From Diplonema japonicum (lineage: Eukaryota; Euglenozoa; Diplonemea; Diplonemida; Diplonemidae), in the NCBI GenBank assembly GCA_964019335.1, contig OZ025682.1, positions 248,001 to 312,000 on the forward strand: a stretch of DNA of 64,000 nt, in the 5' to 3' direction. Both the position numbers and the translations under genes were made by a program. The notes under the pieces are model-generated. The model was given only the letters and a program-made list of their open reading frames with translations. It ran no database searches and was not told the DNA's origin. Positions 30,481 through 41,731 of the stretch are shown here, in pieces; position 1 is the stretch's first letter, and each line of letters begins with the position of its first letter.

Positions 30481-32465
30481 ATGCAGGACGACATATCGAA
30501 CCTAACACGGGAAGAACTGGTTGCAAAGATATCAGAGCTAGAGGAGGAGAATGAAAAATTGAAGGGTGTCGGGCAGACACGGGGGAGGGGTGTGGCCGTG
30601 GGACCGGGAGAGGCCGGTGCAGCTGAGGTCGATTCGCTTCGGGCCGAAAATGAAAAACTAAAAGAAGAGATTAAAAGCCTAACGTTGAACGTATCTAACC
30701 ACACGGCCGACCGGGCGGAGGTGGTGATGCTCAGCCAAACAATAGAAGATCTGGAAAACACCATCAGAATCCTAAGGAACGACTCGAAAAACACAAGAAG
30801 CAAACAGCAACAAACCCCCCCGCTCACACCTGAAACCCCGAAACTAGCACCATCCTCCCACAATCTAAAGGTCGCCAACATCGCCGCCGCCGCAGTGGGA
30901 GAAATCCACCCTTCCCCCGCTCCAAAACGTTCCTTAAACCTTGAAGGATATCTTCAAAAGCAAGGGGGTGGTTGGGGTCCTTTTAAAGCCCATTTCAAAG
31001 AGAGATATTTCGAACTTCGGGGTGCACAAGGAACTCTGTACTATTCTGCGAAAAAGGGTGGCGAGCAACTCGGTGAAATTCCCTTGGAACAAACTACATG
31101 CGCGGAAGCATCGATCCGACCCTTTTCGTTCTGCCTATTGGGACCAAACCTGCAGCGGAACTATATTCTCGCAGCGGCTACCGAAGCTGAACGGAAAAAA
31201 TGGATGGAGGCAATTACATATGCGGCAGCACACTTTACCAAGCAGGTCTGTGGTGCTGGGCAGCCTAGATCACCAGGGAACACCAGCCCTGTTCAAGGCT
31301 CGTTCTTAGGTAATGTTATCGAAGACACACAAGAAGCTTCATGTGTGTGTAACAGCACCGTTGTAGAGGCTACACCCACCCTTGAGGATTTCGAGCTGTT
31401 AGTTGTGGTGGGTGTAGGTTCCTTCGGGAAGGTGCTCAAGGTCCGTCATCGAAAGGACGGGAGGATCTACGCCATGAAAGTCTTGCAGAAGGACATGATT
31501 GTAAAGCATCATATGGTCACGCACACGAAGGCGGAAAAGGAAATCCTTGAGGCTTCGAACCACGCTTTTGTGGTGAAAATGCACTTTGCCTTCCAAACAA
31601 GGAGGCAGTTGATTTTTGTGTTGGATTTCCTCACCGGAGGGGAGCTTTTCTTCCACCTCGTCAACGAACACCGATTTTCGGAAGCCCGGGCGAAATTCTA
31701 CGCTTTCGAGATCGCCCTGGCCCTGCAACACCTGCACCAGCGGAACATTATCTACCGGGATCTGAAGCCGGAGAATCTGGTGCTTGATTGCGATGGCCAT
31801 GTTTGCCTTACCGATTTCGGGCTTGCAAAAACCCAGGTATTTTTTTTTTTTTTTTTTTTTTTTTTTCAAAAAAAAAAAAAAAAAAAGGTAACGGACTTAA
31901 CGCATACCTTTTGTGGAACACCGCAGTACATGGCTCCTGAATTGATTTTAAAGCAGGGGCATGGAAGGGTATTTCTTTTTCAAACATTTAAAAAAAGAAT
32001 TCTACACAGGCTGCGGATTGGTGGAGTCTCGGGGTGTTTTTATTTGAAATGATCGTCGGCGTGGTATGATTTAAAAAAAAAAAAAGAAAAAGGAAAAAAA
32101 AAAAAAAATTAAAAAAAAAGGCGCCATTCCCCAACAATGGGAATACACGGGAGCTCTACGAGGCTATTGTGGCCAAGCCCCCTCCGTTCCCCAGTTGGAT
32201 GTCACCAGAGGCTCGGCACTGCATCGGGCACATGCTTGCTAAGAACCCTGCTGACCGGATACAGTCAGTGGCTGGATTGGCAGCAACGCCATTTTTTAAG
32301 ACCTTGGATGCAAAAAAAATGGAGGCCAAGGAGTACCCCGTGCCCTTTAAACCCCAGCACCAAGGTGATGATACTAAATATATCGACGCTGGGTTTAAGA
32401 GGGAAAAGCTTGACTTGGGTCCGGACGCCAAGGAGTCGAAGGTTTGTGTTGGGAAAGGGAGAGGG

Positions 32466-32501
<36 letters not shown>

Positions 32502-32572
32502 CTCAGGATGGTGCTACTATTGTATTTGAGGACTTTTCCTTTATTAGAAGCCCTTCAGCCGATAAGAACTAA
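30481..32572 (+). CDS. PH-domain AGC protein kinase, AKT-like (5 exons)
   Basis: Exons 30481-31836, 31888-31968, 32010-32063, 32121-32441 and 32507-32572 give 625 aa. Order: N-terminal coiled coil (~1-110), PH domain (~151-260, LEGYLQKQ... to W in KKWMEAI), then an AGC kinase domain from ~304. Key residues: glycine loop GVGSFG (311-316), K333, catalytic D427 in YRDLKPEN, DFG D445, activation-loop T459 in HTFCGT, and a C-terminal hydrophobic motif FEDFSF (611-616) as in AKT, S6K and PKC. It should phosphorylate Ser/Thr after recruitment to phosphoinositides and phosphorylation by PDK1/TORC2-type kinases (family knowledge). All four introns (51, 41, 57, 65 nt) are phase 0. Without splicing the kinase lobe is broken after DFG. 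Confidence 0.9.
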
Positions 32573-33540
32573 TGGGGGTGGGGGGGGGGGGGATAAACAA
32601 ATGTAAATCATAAGGTCTTGAGTGACTTCCTGAAGAAAAAAAAAACGAGGGGAAAAAAAGAAAAAAAAGGGGCATGAGAGGGACACTGATGGGCGGAAGG
32701 GGGTTCAGGAGATTACTTCGACGTTGCTCCAGAATCCACACTATGTGGGTCTCTTTAATTTTTACGATATAATGTACAGCAGAAGAAAAAAAAAAGAAAA
32801 AAAAAAGAGGGGAAAAAAAAAAAAAAAAAAGCATTGTGCTCATCCTGGTGGCATTTTTCACGGAAAAGAAAAAAGAAAATATTATTACCTTATGCAAAAA
32901 AAAAAAAAAAAAAAAAAAAAAAGAAATTGGCGACTTTATTCTTTTTAGTTTTTATTTTTTTTTTTTATTCGTGCGAAACAACGAAAATAAAAGGATTTTT
33001 TTTTTTTTTTTGGCTTGGCACAATGACGCTGTATTTCTATGTCTTAAATTTCACACTCCGAAAGCCTTCAATGGCTTGTCTAGAAGAAAGAGAGAAGGGG
33101 GGACACGAGCAGTTCTGTAGTTTCTTTGGGGGGAGGTGAAATGCAAAAAAGAAACAAAGGGGACTAATGGAATGAAGTTTTTTTTTTCTTTTTTTTTTTT
33201 GGCTCTACCATTCTTTTTTCTTCTCTTTCCGTCATTGCTGCTAGTTCTCCCCTTGAAAGTCGCAGCTCTTTCTTTTTCTTTTCTTTTTTTTCTTCCCCCG
33301 GTGGGTTGTTGTTTAACACTACCCCCGCCCATCATAGTGACCCATCCCCTTATTACGTTTTTACTTTTATTTTCTTTCAGTTCCCCCCACCCCCCCTTTG
33401 GATTTTTTCATGCTCTCATACACACCCTCTTCCCCCATTAAAAAAAAAAGATTTTTTTTTTTCTTCTTTCCATAACATTTTTTTTTTGTTAGTAAAAAAA
33501 AAAAAAAAAAAAAGCCAAAACATTACAGCGAAATACACTC
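32573..33540. other. Intergenic stretch
   Basis: Nearly 1 kb with many A, T and G runs. The patches around 32690-32780 and 33015-33130 are more complex but contain no supportable frame or RNA signature. Confidence 0.55.
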
Positions 33541-33930
33541 ATGGAAATATGGAAAAGGGAGTCAGCCACGTGCTCTGAATGGGAGGTGGACCAAAAAAAG
33601 ACGCCTGAGGAGGTAATTGAGGATCACGTAGAAAGGTTGAAGGAGAGCATACATCGAACAAAGTTGCTGGAGGCCCGACGGCAGGTCATCCCGAGCATCC
33701 CCGAGGACACCAGCACCCTAGGGACGGAAGCTGCTGTACAACGCAGTCTTGCCGCCGCAAGAAAGACTCTGCAAGCCCTGCGGCACAGCTCTCATGAAAC
33801 GGGTTTCTACAGCGAACTGGAGTGCAACAAGGCCGAGTCCTGCTTGACGTCACACGAGATGACCTCACTGCGACAGCAAATCGACTCCTACGTCAAAAAA
33901 ATCTCCGGAACACAAGAAATATTTGTACAA

Positions 33931-33936
<6 letters not shown>
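33541..33936 (+). CDS. Small helical protein, unknown
   Basis: 131 aa, intronless. Highly charged and helical throughout (EEVIEDHVERLKESIHRTKLLEARRQV; AAVQRSLAAARKTLQALRH; SLRQQIDSYVKKI). No domain recognised. The tight gap to the next gene (112 nt) and normal codon use support a real gene. ATG 33541 is the first after the A-run and an ACAG. A GT near the stop could in principle be a donor, but the simple stop is preferred. Confidence 0.55.
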
Positions 33937-33975
<39 letters not shown>

Positions 33976-33980
33976 TTTTA

Positions 33981-34010
33981 CCCCCCCCCCCCCCCCCCCC
34001 CTCCACATAG
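33981..34010 (+). promoter_or_regulatory. Candidate trans-splice acceptor (C21 run, TCCACATAG)
   Basis: A C-run of about 21 then TCCACATAG ends at 34010. This is one of the clearest acceptors in the window because the upstream stop codon is only ~75 nt away and an A-tract separates them. Confidence 0.5.
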
Positions 34011-34048
34011 TCAATATGTATTTCTTCAAAAAAAAAAAAAAGGAGGGA

Positions 34049-35401
34049 ATGCAAGATAAGACCCCTGTGGTCAACAATGTTGATGAAGAAGTGACCACCC
34101 TGCTCGAGCGGGAAAAAAGCCTCAAAAATGGTTTGGTGCGATGGATCGGAGCTTTGGTGGTGGTTTTCCTGCTGGCGATGGAAGCCATGGGGTATCAAGC
34201 CTTGCTCCCCGCGTTGTACGCGAGCAGGCAGTTTGAGTGGCTGTGCGACGATCAAGACATAATGAACAAGACAGGTGGGAACTCCGAAGCAGCGTGCAAC
34301 GCACAACAGGCAAAGCTAGACCTCATGTTCACTACAGCGTACGTCGGCCTTAATGTCGCTGCGTTCCCGTTGGCAATGTTACTGCACCGGTACCCTGCTA
34401 GATACATCACACCACTGGCCTTTGCGTTGAAAGCCATCGCTTATGTCTTGTTGGCAATAAGCACAGACGGTGCTTCTGCTTGGATGGGGAACGACAATGT
34501 ACAGTATCTTGCCATACCAGCGTACGGTTTGATTGCATCGTTGGGTTTAGGTGCTTCATTACCGTTCTTAGACCTGCCCCCGTTGCTGTTTTCAACAGCG
34601 TTTCAAATCGGTCTCGCCAATACATCTTTAATGGGATCTGCTGACGCATCGTCTTTCATGTATTTCGCTATTCGGGAGGTGTACTTGAACACGGGTGTCG
34701 GGCTTCGGTGGATGTTCTTAGGGTACGCAGGGTTGACGGTTTGCGGGTCATATTTCTCGTACAGAATTTTGTGTCTGAAATCCGAGGTTGATCCAGTGTT
34801 GGTTCCCCGTGAACCACTGCTTCCCAGAATGCTTGCGAACAAGTTCATTGTCATCACGTTCTGGCACTCTGCTTTCTTCGTGATGAAGTATTTTTACATG
34901 ACGAACATTTTAGCGGAAAGCCAATGGCTGACAGGGTCCCACGACGAGGCTTATCGTTTAAACACTGTTTTCAGCGTGGTCCTACCCGTAACAGGGTTGT
35001 TGACACCTTTGGTGGGATGGCTTCTGTCAAAAGGTATGCGGGTGTCGATTTTGGCGAACACCTTGCTTGTGCTTCTTATCTTGCTGTCGAGCACCATCAA
35101 GAATCAGGTCCCTCTTGCCTATATCATGCTGTTCTCTGTAGCAGCCTCCAGGTTCATGGTCTTCAGCATCGTGCCCACGCTGATGGCGCACCCGAAGTTT
35201 TATGGTTCAGAGGGTTCGGTCTTCTTCTCTCTCGCTACCGGCGTGGCCGGGGTCGCTTCAATGATCAACTTCGGTCTATCAAGCTACTCACGCCACGAAG
35301 ACTCATACTATCTGGTAAACATCTCCCTAGCCGTGTGCTGCCTTGTTGCTACAGGGGTCCTTTACGCACACTTCATCAAACACGACATCGATAAGATGTA
35401 A
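34049..35401 (+). CDS. Major facilitator superfamily transporter
   Basis: 450 aa, intronless, about twelve hydrophobic segments with a short acidic N-terminus (VNNVDEEVTTLLEREKS) and a central cytoplasmic loop (CLKSEVDPVLVPREPLLPR). Pattern LDLMFTTAYVGLNVAAFPLAMLLHRYPAR after TM1-2 resembles SLC43 (LAT3)/FMP42-like carriers for amino acids or nucleobases; that subfamily call is weak. An extracellular loop after TM1 has two Cys and an N-glycosylation-type site. An in-frame ATG at 34016, before a Lys run, is nearer to the acceptor at 34010 and could be the true start, adding 11 residues. Confidence 0.8.
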   Translation: MQDKTPVVNNVDEEVTTLLEREKSLKNGLVRWIGALVVVFLLAMEAMGYQALLPALYASRQFEWLCDDQDIMNKTGGNSEAACNAQQAKLDLMFTTAYVGLNVAAFPLAMLLHRYPARYITPLAFALKAIAYVLLAISTDGASAWMGNDNVQYLAIPAYGLIASLGLGASLPFLDLPPLLFSTAFQIGLANTSLMGSADASSFMYFAIREVYLNTGVGLRWMFLGYAGLTVCGSYFSYRILCLKSEVDPVLVPREPLLPRMLANKFIVITFWHSAFFVMKYFYMTNILAESQWLTGSHDEAYRLNTVFSVVLPVTGLLTPLVGWLLSKGMRVSILANTLLVLLILLSSTIKNQVPLAYIMLFSVAASRFMVFSIVPTLMAHPKFYGSEGSVFFSLATGVAGVASMINFGLSSYSRHEDSYYLVNISLAVCCLVATGVLYAHFIKHDIDKM

Positions 35402-35490
35402 TTTAGAAACGCAATATTTTTTTTTTTTTTCTCTTTTTTCTCTCCCTTTCTAAAAAAAAAGAAAAAAAGGGGGAACCAAAAAAAAAAAAA

Positions 35491-38252
35491 ATGTTGGAAG
35501 GGACGTTGGAAAAACGGGGCAATTGGCGAAGATGGGCACCAATAGCACTGCGGTTGACAGGGAACCAGCTGGCGGTGGTGGACTTGACTGCTGCTGGGAA
35601 GCCGTCAAAGGAGGTTGCCGTGGTTGCGCACGTGGAAGGTATAAACAGCAAGCAAAAAAACGAAGAATTTGCATTCACGGTGCACTTTGAAGGAGGCGTG
35701 AGCAAAAAGGGTATATTGGGTGGAAAGGAAACGAAGTGGGTTTTAAAAGCATCATCCGGAGAACAATATGACAAGTGGATGACAGATCTAGTTGCAGGAG
35801 TCAAGGGCGCAAAACCAACCGAGCAGCCACAACAACAACAACAACAACACCCACTAAACACACCGCCGGTTCCAGCAAACGGTGACTTCTCGTTCGGGCT
35901 CCCACCATTCGATCCCAGAACAGACCTCCCGATCGCCTCTGTTCCACAACAATATTCGGTTCCGTTTGCTTTCCTTCGAATGGCGGTTATTCACTGGATG
36001 GACAAGGTAAAATGCCTGGAGTCCGATTTCGGCACGGAAGAGAATGTTGCAGTGCTTGGAGATAAATGTGTGTACCTTTGTTCAGAGACAGCAGATGTCC
36101 GTCGGTGTATCAAGGTTGTGGATATCCAGAAGGTTCTTGTGGCGCAGGATGGCAAGAAGGACCTTTATATCATTCTCGTCCTCCCTGAGAAAATACAGGT
36201 GGAGGGCAAGCCGAACTGCCCCGAGTTCGATTTGATGTTCCACTGTCCCGACATCAAGAGCTTCGTCCGGTACCTTCGAACCGTCTATATGCATCAGACA
36301 CAAGGTTCGATGCTTCCCCTCGAACAGCTCCGCGACAAGAACCAGCTTGAAAACGAAATCCGATTGAAGAAACCGGAAGGGTGGTCTTTAAAGTATAACA
36401 ACAACACACAAAAAAAAAAAAAATTTTTTTAAAAAAAAAAAAAAAAAACAAATAGTTACTGGCAGCCGATGTTGAAGGAGCATTTGAAGACGGTGTTAGA
36501 TATGTGGGAGAAGTCGAACAAGTTCGAGGAAAACGAAAAATTTAAGCAAAAGGTTGCGAGCATGCTTGACTCAAACGATGTGTTGGGGCCTCCCCCTGAT
36601 ACACCAACTCCACCACCATACACACCATCGAAACATGTCGATCCCGAAACCACCGACAAACAAGAAGAACCGACAGTTTCAACAACACGCGAAACAGAGA
36701 CAGCCTCAGAAGATATAGGCCCTATGATAACAGATCTCCCGCCTGGTGGAGAAGCCGATCCGTTGGGAAGGTTTCTGCAACAAGCCGGCTTAGCGCAGTA
36801 CTATGAACCACTCTCTGAGAATAATATAACACTGGACCTCCTGAACAGCGGTTTGATCGACGATGTTGATTTGCAACATTTCGGTGTGGCGATCCCAGGA
36901 CACCGAGCGAGGATACTGTCGCGTTCAAAGGACCCCGCTCACATCGACGCGGCAAAGAAAACCCCTGAAACAAAACCTCTTCTCCTCAACGACGATCTCG
37001 ACCTAGATCTCGATCTCGATGACGATGACAAAAAAAAATCTAAACCCAAAGACGTCTTCGACGATTCTCTTTTGGACATGGATCTTGGAGACGTTCTTGG
37101 TTCTACTGCCACGGATAAATCCGTTTCAAAAATCCCGGATTCGTTCAACAAGGAGGAGGCCAACGGGAGATCTGCAGTTCAAACCCAAGAAGCGGCAGAT
37201 CGTGGGGACATCGAAGCCGCTCATAACGCATTCGCACCAACCGTCGCAGAATGCGACACTTCACAACCTTTGGGAAAATTCCTCAAAGCCCTCAAACTCC
37301 CCCAATACTACGGTTACCTCAGTGAACGGGACATCACACTTGAAACCCTTGCCTGCGGGCTTGTTGACAACGATTCTTTAAAACTGTTTGGAATCGACAA
37401 CGCTGACCATCGTGTCACCATTCTCAAAGGTCTTGAAGACAAGGACCTTGTCGGCGATGAAGGGCTCGACTGGATCACCACAACAGAAGACCCCATAGAA
37501 CCCCTTAAACGCCTTGAATTCTCCACAAGAACCGACATCAAAGATCTTCAAATCTCAACCCGTACCACTCTGATCACACGTTTCACCGAAGAGATGCCAG
37601 CACCCACTGATATTGACGACACCGACCCTCTTGCAAGGTTCTTGAAGGCCATCGGCCTACCCCAGTACTACTGGGGGCTCACCGCGAAGGATATGACGCT
37701 TGATGTGATGACGTCTGGGCTAGTCGATGAGGACGACTTGAAGAATCATTGCGATATCGATAACGCTGCTGATCGAAAGAGGCTGCAGGCGGCGTTGAAG
37801 GACAAAAAGTTGATCGAGGCAGCAACGGAAGGTGGTGACCTTGCACAGTGGAGCGTGGCGGGGGCTGCAAGGAACAGAATTGTTGAGTCGCAGAATAAAA
37901 TTTTGGTATGAAAAAAAAAAAAGAAAAAAAAAAAAATTAAAAAAAGGAAATTGGCGGGTTGACCATCGATGATGATCTTCTTGGCGGTGTTCCTCCGCCT
38001 GCTGCTGCAGCTTCGCCTCCCAAGGCAGCTGCCGTGCCTGTGGCAAAAGCGGAGGTTAAGGCAAAGCTTGATGATGATGAGGATCTTCTTGGTTCTGTTG
38101 CGCCCCCTCCAGCCGCGGCACCAGTAGACTCTGTTGACGACGATCTACTTGGCGGTGCGCTGCCTCCTACGCAACCCCCTCCGCCTGCTTCCGCGGACGA
38201 TGATCTTCTGGGAGGCCCTGCACCTGTTGCAGGCGGCGACATAGAATTGTGA
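35491..38252 (+). CDS. PH / PH-like / triple-SAM scaffold with DDLLGG tail (3 exons)
   Basis: Exons 35491-36392, 36456-37905 and 37947-38252 give 885 aa. Order: a PH domain (~1-108, ending YDKWMTDL), Gln/Pro linker, a second PH-like region (~160-285), a helical segment spanning the first intron, three SAM domains (~420-480, ~580-640, ~700-760; each with L-FLK-L-L-QYY and a G-I-D/H-R-IL end), and an Ala/Pro-rich tail with four D-D-x-L-L-G repeats. The two introns are 63 nt (phase 2) and 41 nt (phase 0). SAM domains oligomerise, PH binds membranes, and the acidic dileucine repeats resemble adaptor-binding motifs, suggesting a polymerising membrane-trafficking or signalling scaffold (inference). 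No homologue recognised for the whole. Confidence 0.75.
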
Positions 38253-38692
38253 GTGTTTTTTTTCTTTTTTTTTTTTTTTTTTTTTTTTCCCAAAGTGTCT
38301 ACATACGGATTTTTTTTTTGTTTTTTTTCGAAGCAATTCTTTTTTTAACTAAAAGGAAAAAAAAAAAAAAGAAGGTGAGAGAGAGAGCAAGAGAGAGAGA
38401 GAAAAATATTTAAAAAAAAAAGAAAGTAATGATGCGTATATTCTTTTTTTTTTAAAGGGAGAGGGGGTGAACGAGAATACGGGAGGTAAAAAAAGGAGAG
38501 AACTAGGGAGGGGGGGGGGGGGGGGGGGAACTTAATCTCTTTTAAAACAGTGATTTGAATTTTAAAAAAAAAGGGGAAACCACAAGAAAAAAAATCTGGT
38601 CTACAATTTGTTGTTCTTCTTCATTCCCCCCCCCCCCCCCCCCCCTTCTCCAACAAGATTTTTTCAAAGCAACAAAAAAAAAAAAGAAAACC
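38253..38692. other. Intergenic stretch
   Basis: About 440 bp with T24, G20 and C19 runs and GA-repeats near 38375-38402. No gene seen. Confidence 0.6.
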
Positions 38693-39751
38693 ATGCGCAA
38701 TGTGCCCATTCTGGATGCGTCTCAAGTGGTGAAGTCGCCTATTTTACCATCTTTGCATGTTTTAGATGACCTGTTCTGTAGGTCCCCGCCATCGGATAAA
38801 GCGTCAGTGTGGGTAGGTGCTGCTGACACAGTGAAAAAGGTGCTTAACGACGTTGGTAAGACATCCAAAGTAAAAAGGGTGAGAAGGGTCAAGAGGTGTG
38901 TAAAGAAGATCCAACGGACCTGGCGGGCCTACTGGATCCGCGTGAAATGGGGATTTGTTGTATCGCTGGCAATGTGGAAAAACAAGCAGGATTTCGCCTT
39001 GGTGGCGGAACGGGGAAGGATAGCAAAAAAAGTCAAGGCGGGCATCCCAGCATCATCTAACTGCACCGCATTCACCGCAAACAGCATCGTCACACCCACG
39101 CAAGCATATTCTGCAATTCTAACCATCCACAAGAAGCAAAACAAAATCTTCAGAAAAGAACTCAGAGACTGGATAGACGAGTACTCCTCTCGAGAGACCG
39201 AATGCACACAGTATATTCGAAGCATAAACACACAGGTAGCTACCTGGGGTAATTGCTTTGAAGGTTGCGTTGCGCAAAATGCCATCGCAAAGATCCGCAA
39301 AAGCTTGCATGAAATCTATGAAAAGCTCCCTGAACGGAGCATCATCAAGGCAAGGGACATCTCACGGGTGGCGTTGAGGCCTGTTGCCGTCACGCCGCAG
39401 AGATCGCCTTCAAGCAGGTGTTCCATAGTTTTGGAGCCTACCCACGGGGCGCAGACCCCTCCTGGAGATAGTTCGTTTTTACCGCAGATGTCTAAAAGGA
39501 GAGCTTCCTTGTCGGCTGATACGCCTGTTCGGGCTTATGGTTCGCGGCGGTTAACTTTGGCGCGGGCCTCCTCTGAGTCAAACACTCCACGGGGGAGCAA
39601 TACCCCCCGGCCTGGGTCCAAGTCTTTTTTGCCCACACCGCCAGGCACACCGCCCCCGCAGGGGTTCTCACCGCAGCCTTCCCCTCCTAGCACCGCAATA
39701 AGGGAAAGCCCCAGGAGGCGTGTGTTCCGGTCGTTAAGTGGGAAGATTTGA
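38693..39751 (+). CDS. IQ-motif protein, otherwise unknown
   Basis: 352 aa, intronless. One IQ calmodulin-binding motif (VKKIQRTWRAYWIRVKWGF) lies at about residues 77-96 in a very basic region. The central part (~145-230) is helical; the last 120 residues are Ser/Pro/Arg-rich with repeated TP sites and PPGTPPPQ, likely disordered and phosphorylated. Role could be Ca2+/calmodulin-regulated cytoskeletal attachment (inference). The ATG follows an A11 run. Confidence 0.65.
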   Translation: MRNVPILDASQVVKSPILPSLHVLDDLFCRSPPSDKASVWVGAADTVKKVLNDVGKTSKVKRVRRVKRCVKKIQRTWRAYWIRVKWGFVVSLAMWKNKQDFALVAERGRIAKKVKAGIPASSNCTAFTANSIVTPTQAYSAILTIHKKQNKIFRKELRDWIDEYSSRETECTQYIRSINTQVATWGNCFEGCVAQNAIAKIRKSLHEIYEKLPERSIIKARDISRVALRPVAVTPQRSPSSRCSIVLEPTHGAQTPPGDSSFLPQMSKRRASLSADTPVRAYGSRRLTLARASSESNTPRGSNTPRPGSKSFLPTPPGTPPPQGFSPQPSPPSTAIRESPRRRVFRSLSGKI

Positions 39752-40275
39752 AAAAAAAAAAAAAAAAAAAAAAAAAGTGAGGGTTTCTATCCTGATATAA
39801 TATATTTAATTTTTTTTTATTCCCCATGAAATACACTCGTCTCTATCTCTCTTTTTTTTTTTTTTTTTTTTTTTTATTCCGTCCTGCCACATACCACAGG
39901 TACCCTTAAATGTCTCTTCTTTTTTATATATATATTTTTTTTTATCGTAACGCACGCCATAGACCCAAGTGGAAAGTGGTGTGCGCCCGTAGACCCAAGT
40001 GGAATGTTGTGTTTCTTTCTTTTTTTCTTCTTCTTTTTATTATTTGTATTTTGTGAGCATTTATTACTTATCTCTCCTTTTACATGGTTCGGTTTTTTTG
40101 TTTTTTTGGGCGCCGCCAACACCGGCCTCCTTTAACTCATATATATATTTTTTTTTTTTATTTATACGAGCTCTCACCGTAACAGGTATAATTGGATGCC
40201 GTTTTTTACTTAGAAAATCTCCTGGTTTCTTGTTTACACTATTTTCCGGACGGGCTCATATTCAAATGCAACATG

Positions 40276-40313
<38 letters not shown>

Positions 40314-40682
40314 GAAAATAAAAAACTTGTATTCTTTTTGTGCCGAGTAAGGATTACCTTCTTCGAGCGAAAAAAACCCAAAAAGAAAAATGAAAAATTT
40401 AAAAAAAAAGAAAGTTTTTACCATGTTTTTTTTTTCCCCCCTCCCCTTCCACTTCAATGAACTTTTTTTTTCCCCTCCATATTTTCCTTTTCTTTTTTCC
40501 GTACAAAGTCAGAATAAAAAAAAAATAAAAACAATGAACGAATCAAGAACGGGGGGTGGGAAAGAAGTGAGCAAAAAAAAAAAAGAGGGGGGATGCTTGT
40601 ATGTAAATTCAAACAACAAAAAACCCCTTTTTTTTTGCTACCGAAATAAAAAAAGAAAGTCATAACACGTAATATCATCTTT

Positions 40683-40713
<31 letters not shown>

Positions 40714-41731
40714 CGAATGAGAAAAAAAAATGCAGAAGTAGGTTTTTTTTTTTTTTTTATAATATAAAAAAAAAAAAAAAAAAAAACAAGTAAGAGATGA
40801 ACGGGGGTGCCAAAAAGAGAGGGGAAAAAAAAAGAAAAAAAAAAAAAACAACAAGGAGCGCAGATGTACGGTTAACCCCCTCAATAGGTGGGCCCTTATC
40901 TACGTACTTGTTTTCTTTTTTACGTGCCACATCCACTCAATTCTCTTTTTTCAAAATATATACAGAAAATATTTATCTAGCTTCTCTAAAAAAGGCGATT
41001 TTTTTTTTTTTTTGATTCTTCAAATACACTTCTTTGTTTTCGTTATTTAGTTGTAAAGTTTTTTTTTATTATTTGTCATTTCTCTGTGGTGAACTCATCC
41101 TCAGTGATTAAGAACAAAAAAGAACGTTCAGCCTGCCAATTTCTCATAGTTGGCAACTGCTAAATAAGTTCTTGGTGCTTCTCTGGATTTCCCCCCTCTT
41201 TTTTTCTATGTGTTGAACATTATTATTATTCTTTATTTTTTATTTTTTTACTCGCCGCGTAGCTTTCGGTAGATCAAAATCGGTTGACACTTCATTTTTT
41301 TTTTCTTCTTCACTCTGCGCCGACTTATCATGGGCTCCGGTATTTTACCAGGAAGTATCTTTTTTTTTTTTTTTTATCTCTTCTTCTTTTCCCTTTTTCT
41401 TTTTTTTTTTATTCCCATTCCTTTTTTTTAGCGGGTTAGAGGTTGGAAGGAAGCGAGCACTTTCTTCATCGAGACGAAACTTGCCCCCTGACCACGCCTT
41501 GGGAGCAGGGGAATCGAAAAAAAAAGGAAAAAAAAAAAAAAAGAAACTATGAAATGTCTTAGCGCAAAAAAAAAAAGAAGAGAGAAAAAAACTCTGATTT
41601 CTTCGGTTCCCTCCCCTCTTCTTTCATTTCATTTACCCCCCCCCCCCCCGTCCCTTTTTTTGCACGCAAAACGCAAAACAAAAAAAAAAAAAAAGGTAGA
41701 GCGAGGGGGAAAAAGAAAAAGAAAATATTAC
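39752..41731. other. 2 kb gene-free stretch with short repeats
   Basis: Holds the second copy of the 37-nt motif seen at 4.17 kb (39886-39922), a short direct repeat of TAGACCCAAGTGGAA (about 39960-40005), (TA)n, and many A and T runs. Moderately complex DNA at 40150-40270 and 41080-41210 has no recognised RNA or protein signal. Confidence 0.55.
39886..39922 (+). repeat. Second copy of 37-nt motif shared with 4172-4207
   Basis: GTCCTGCCACATACCACAGG then TACCCTTAAATGTCTCTT matches 4172-4207 with two substitutions and, as there, runs into a T-tract. The 5S-like head found near 4.1 kb is absent here. Confidence 0.7.

Noticed and set aside
41460-41515. Possible tRNA (GGGAATCGAA resembling a T-arm)
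   Set aside because: No matching D-arm, anticodon arm or acceptor stem could be placed.
41549-41731. Earlier ATG for the zinc-knuckle gene
   Set aside because: It would add a low-complexity Lys/Pro segment translated from homopolymers ahead of a protein that starts cleanly with the knuckle.
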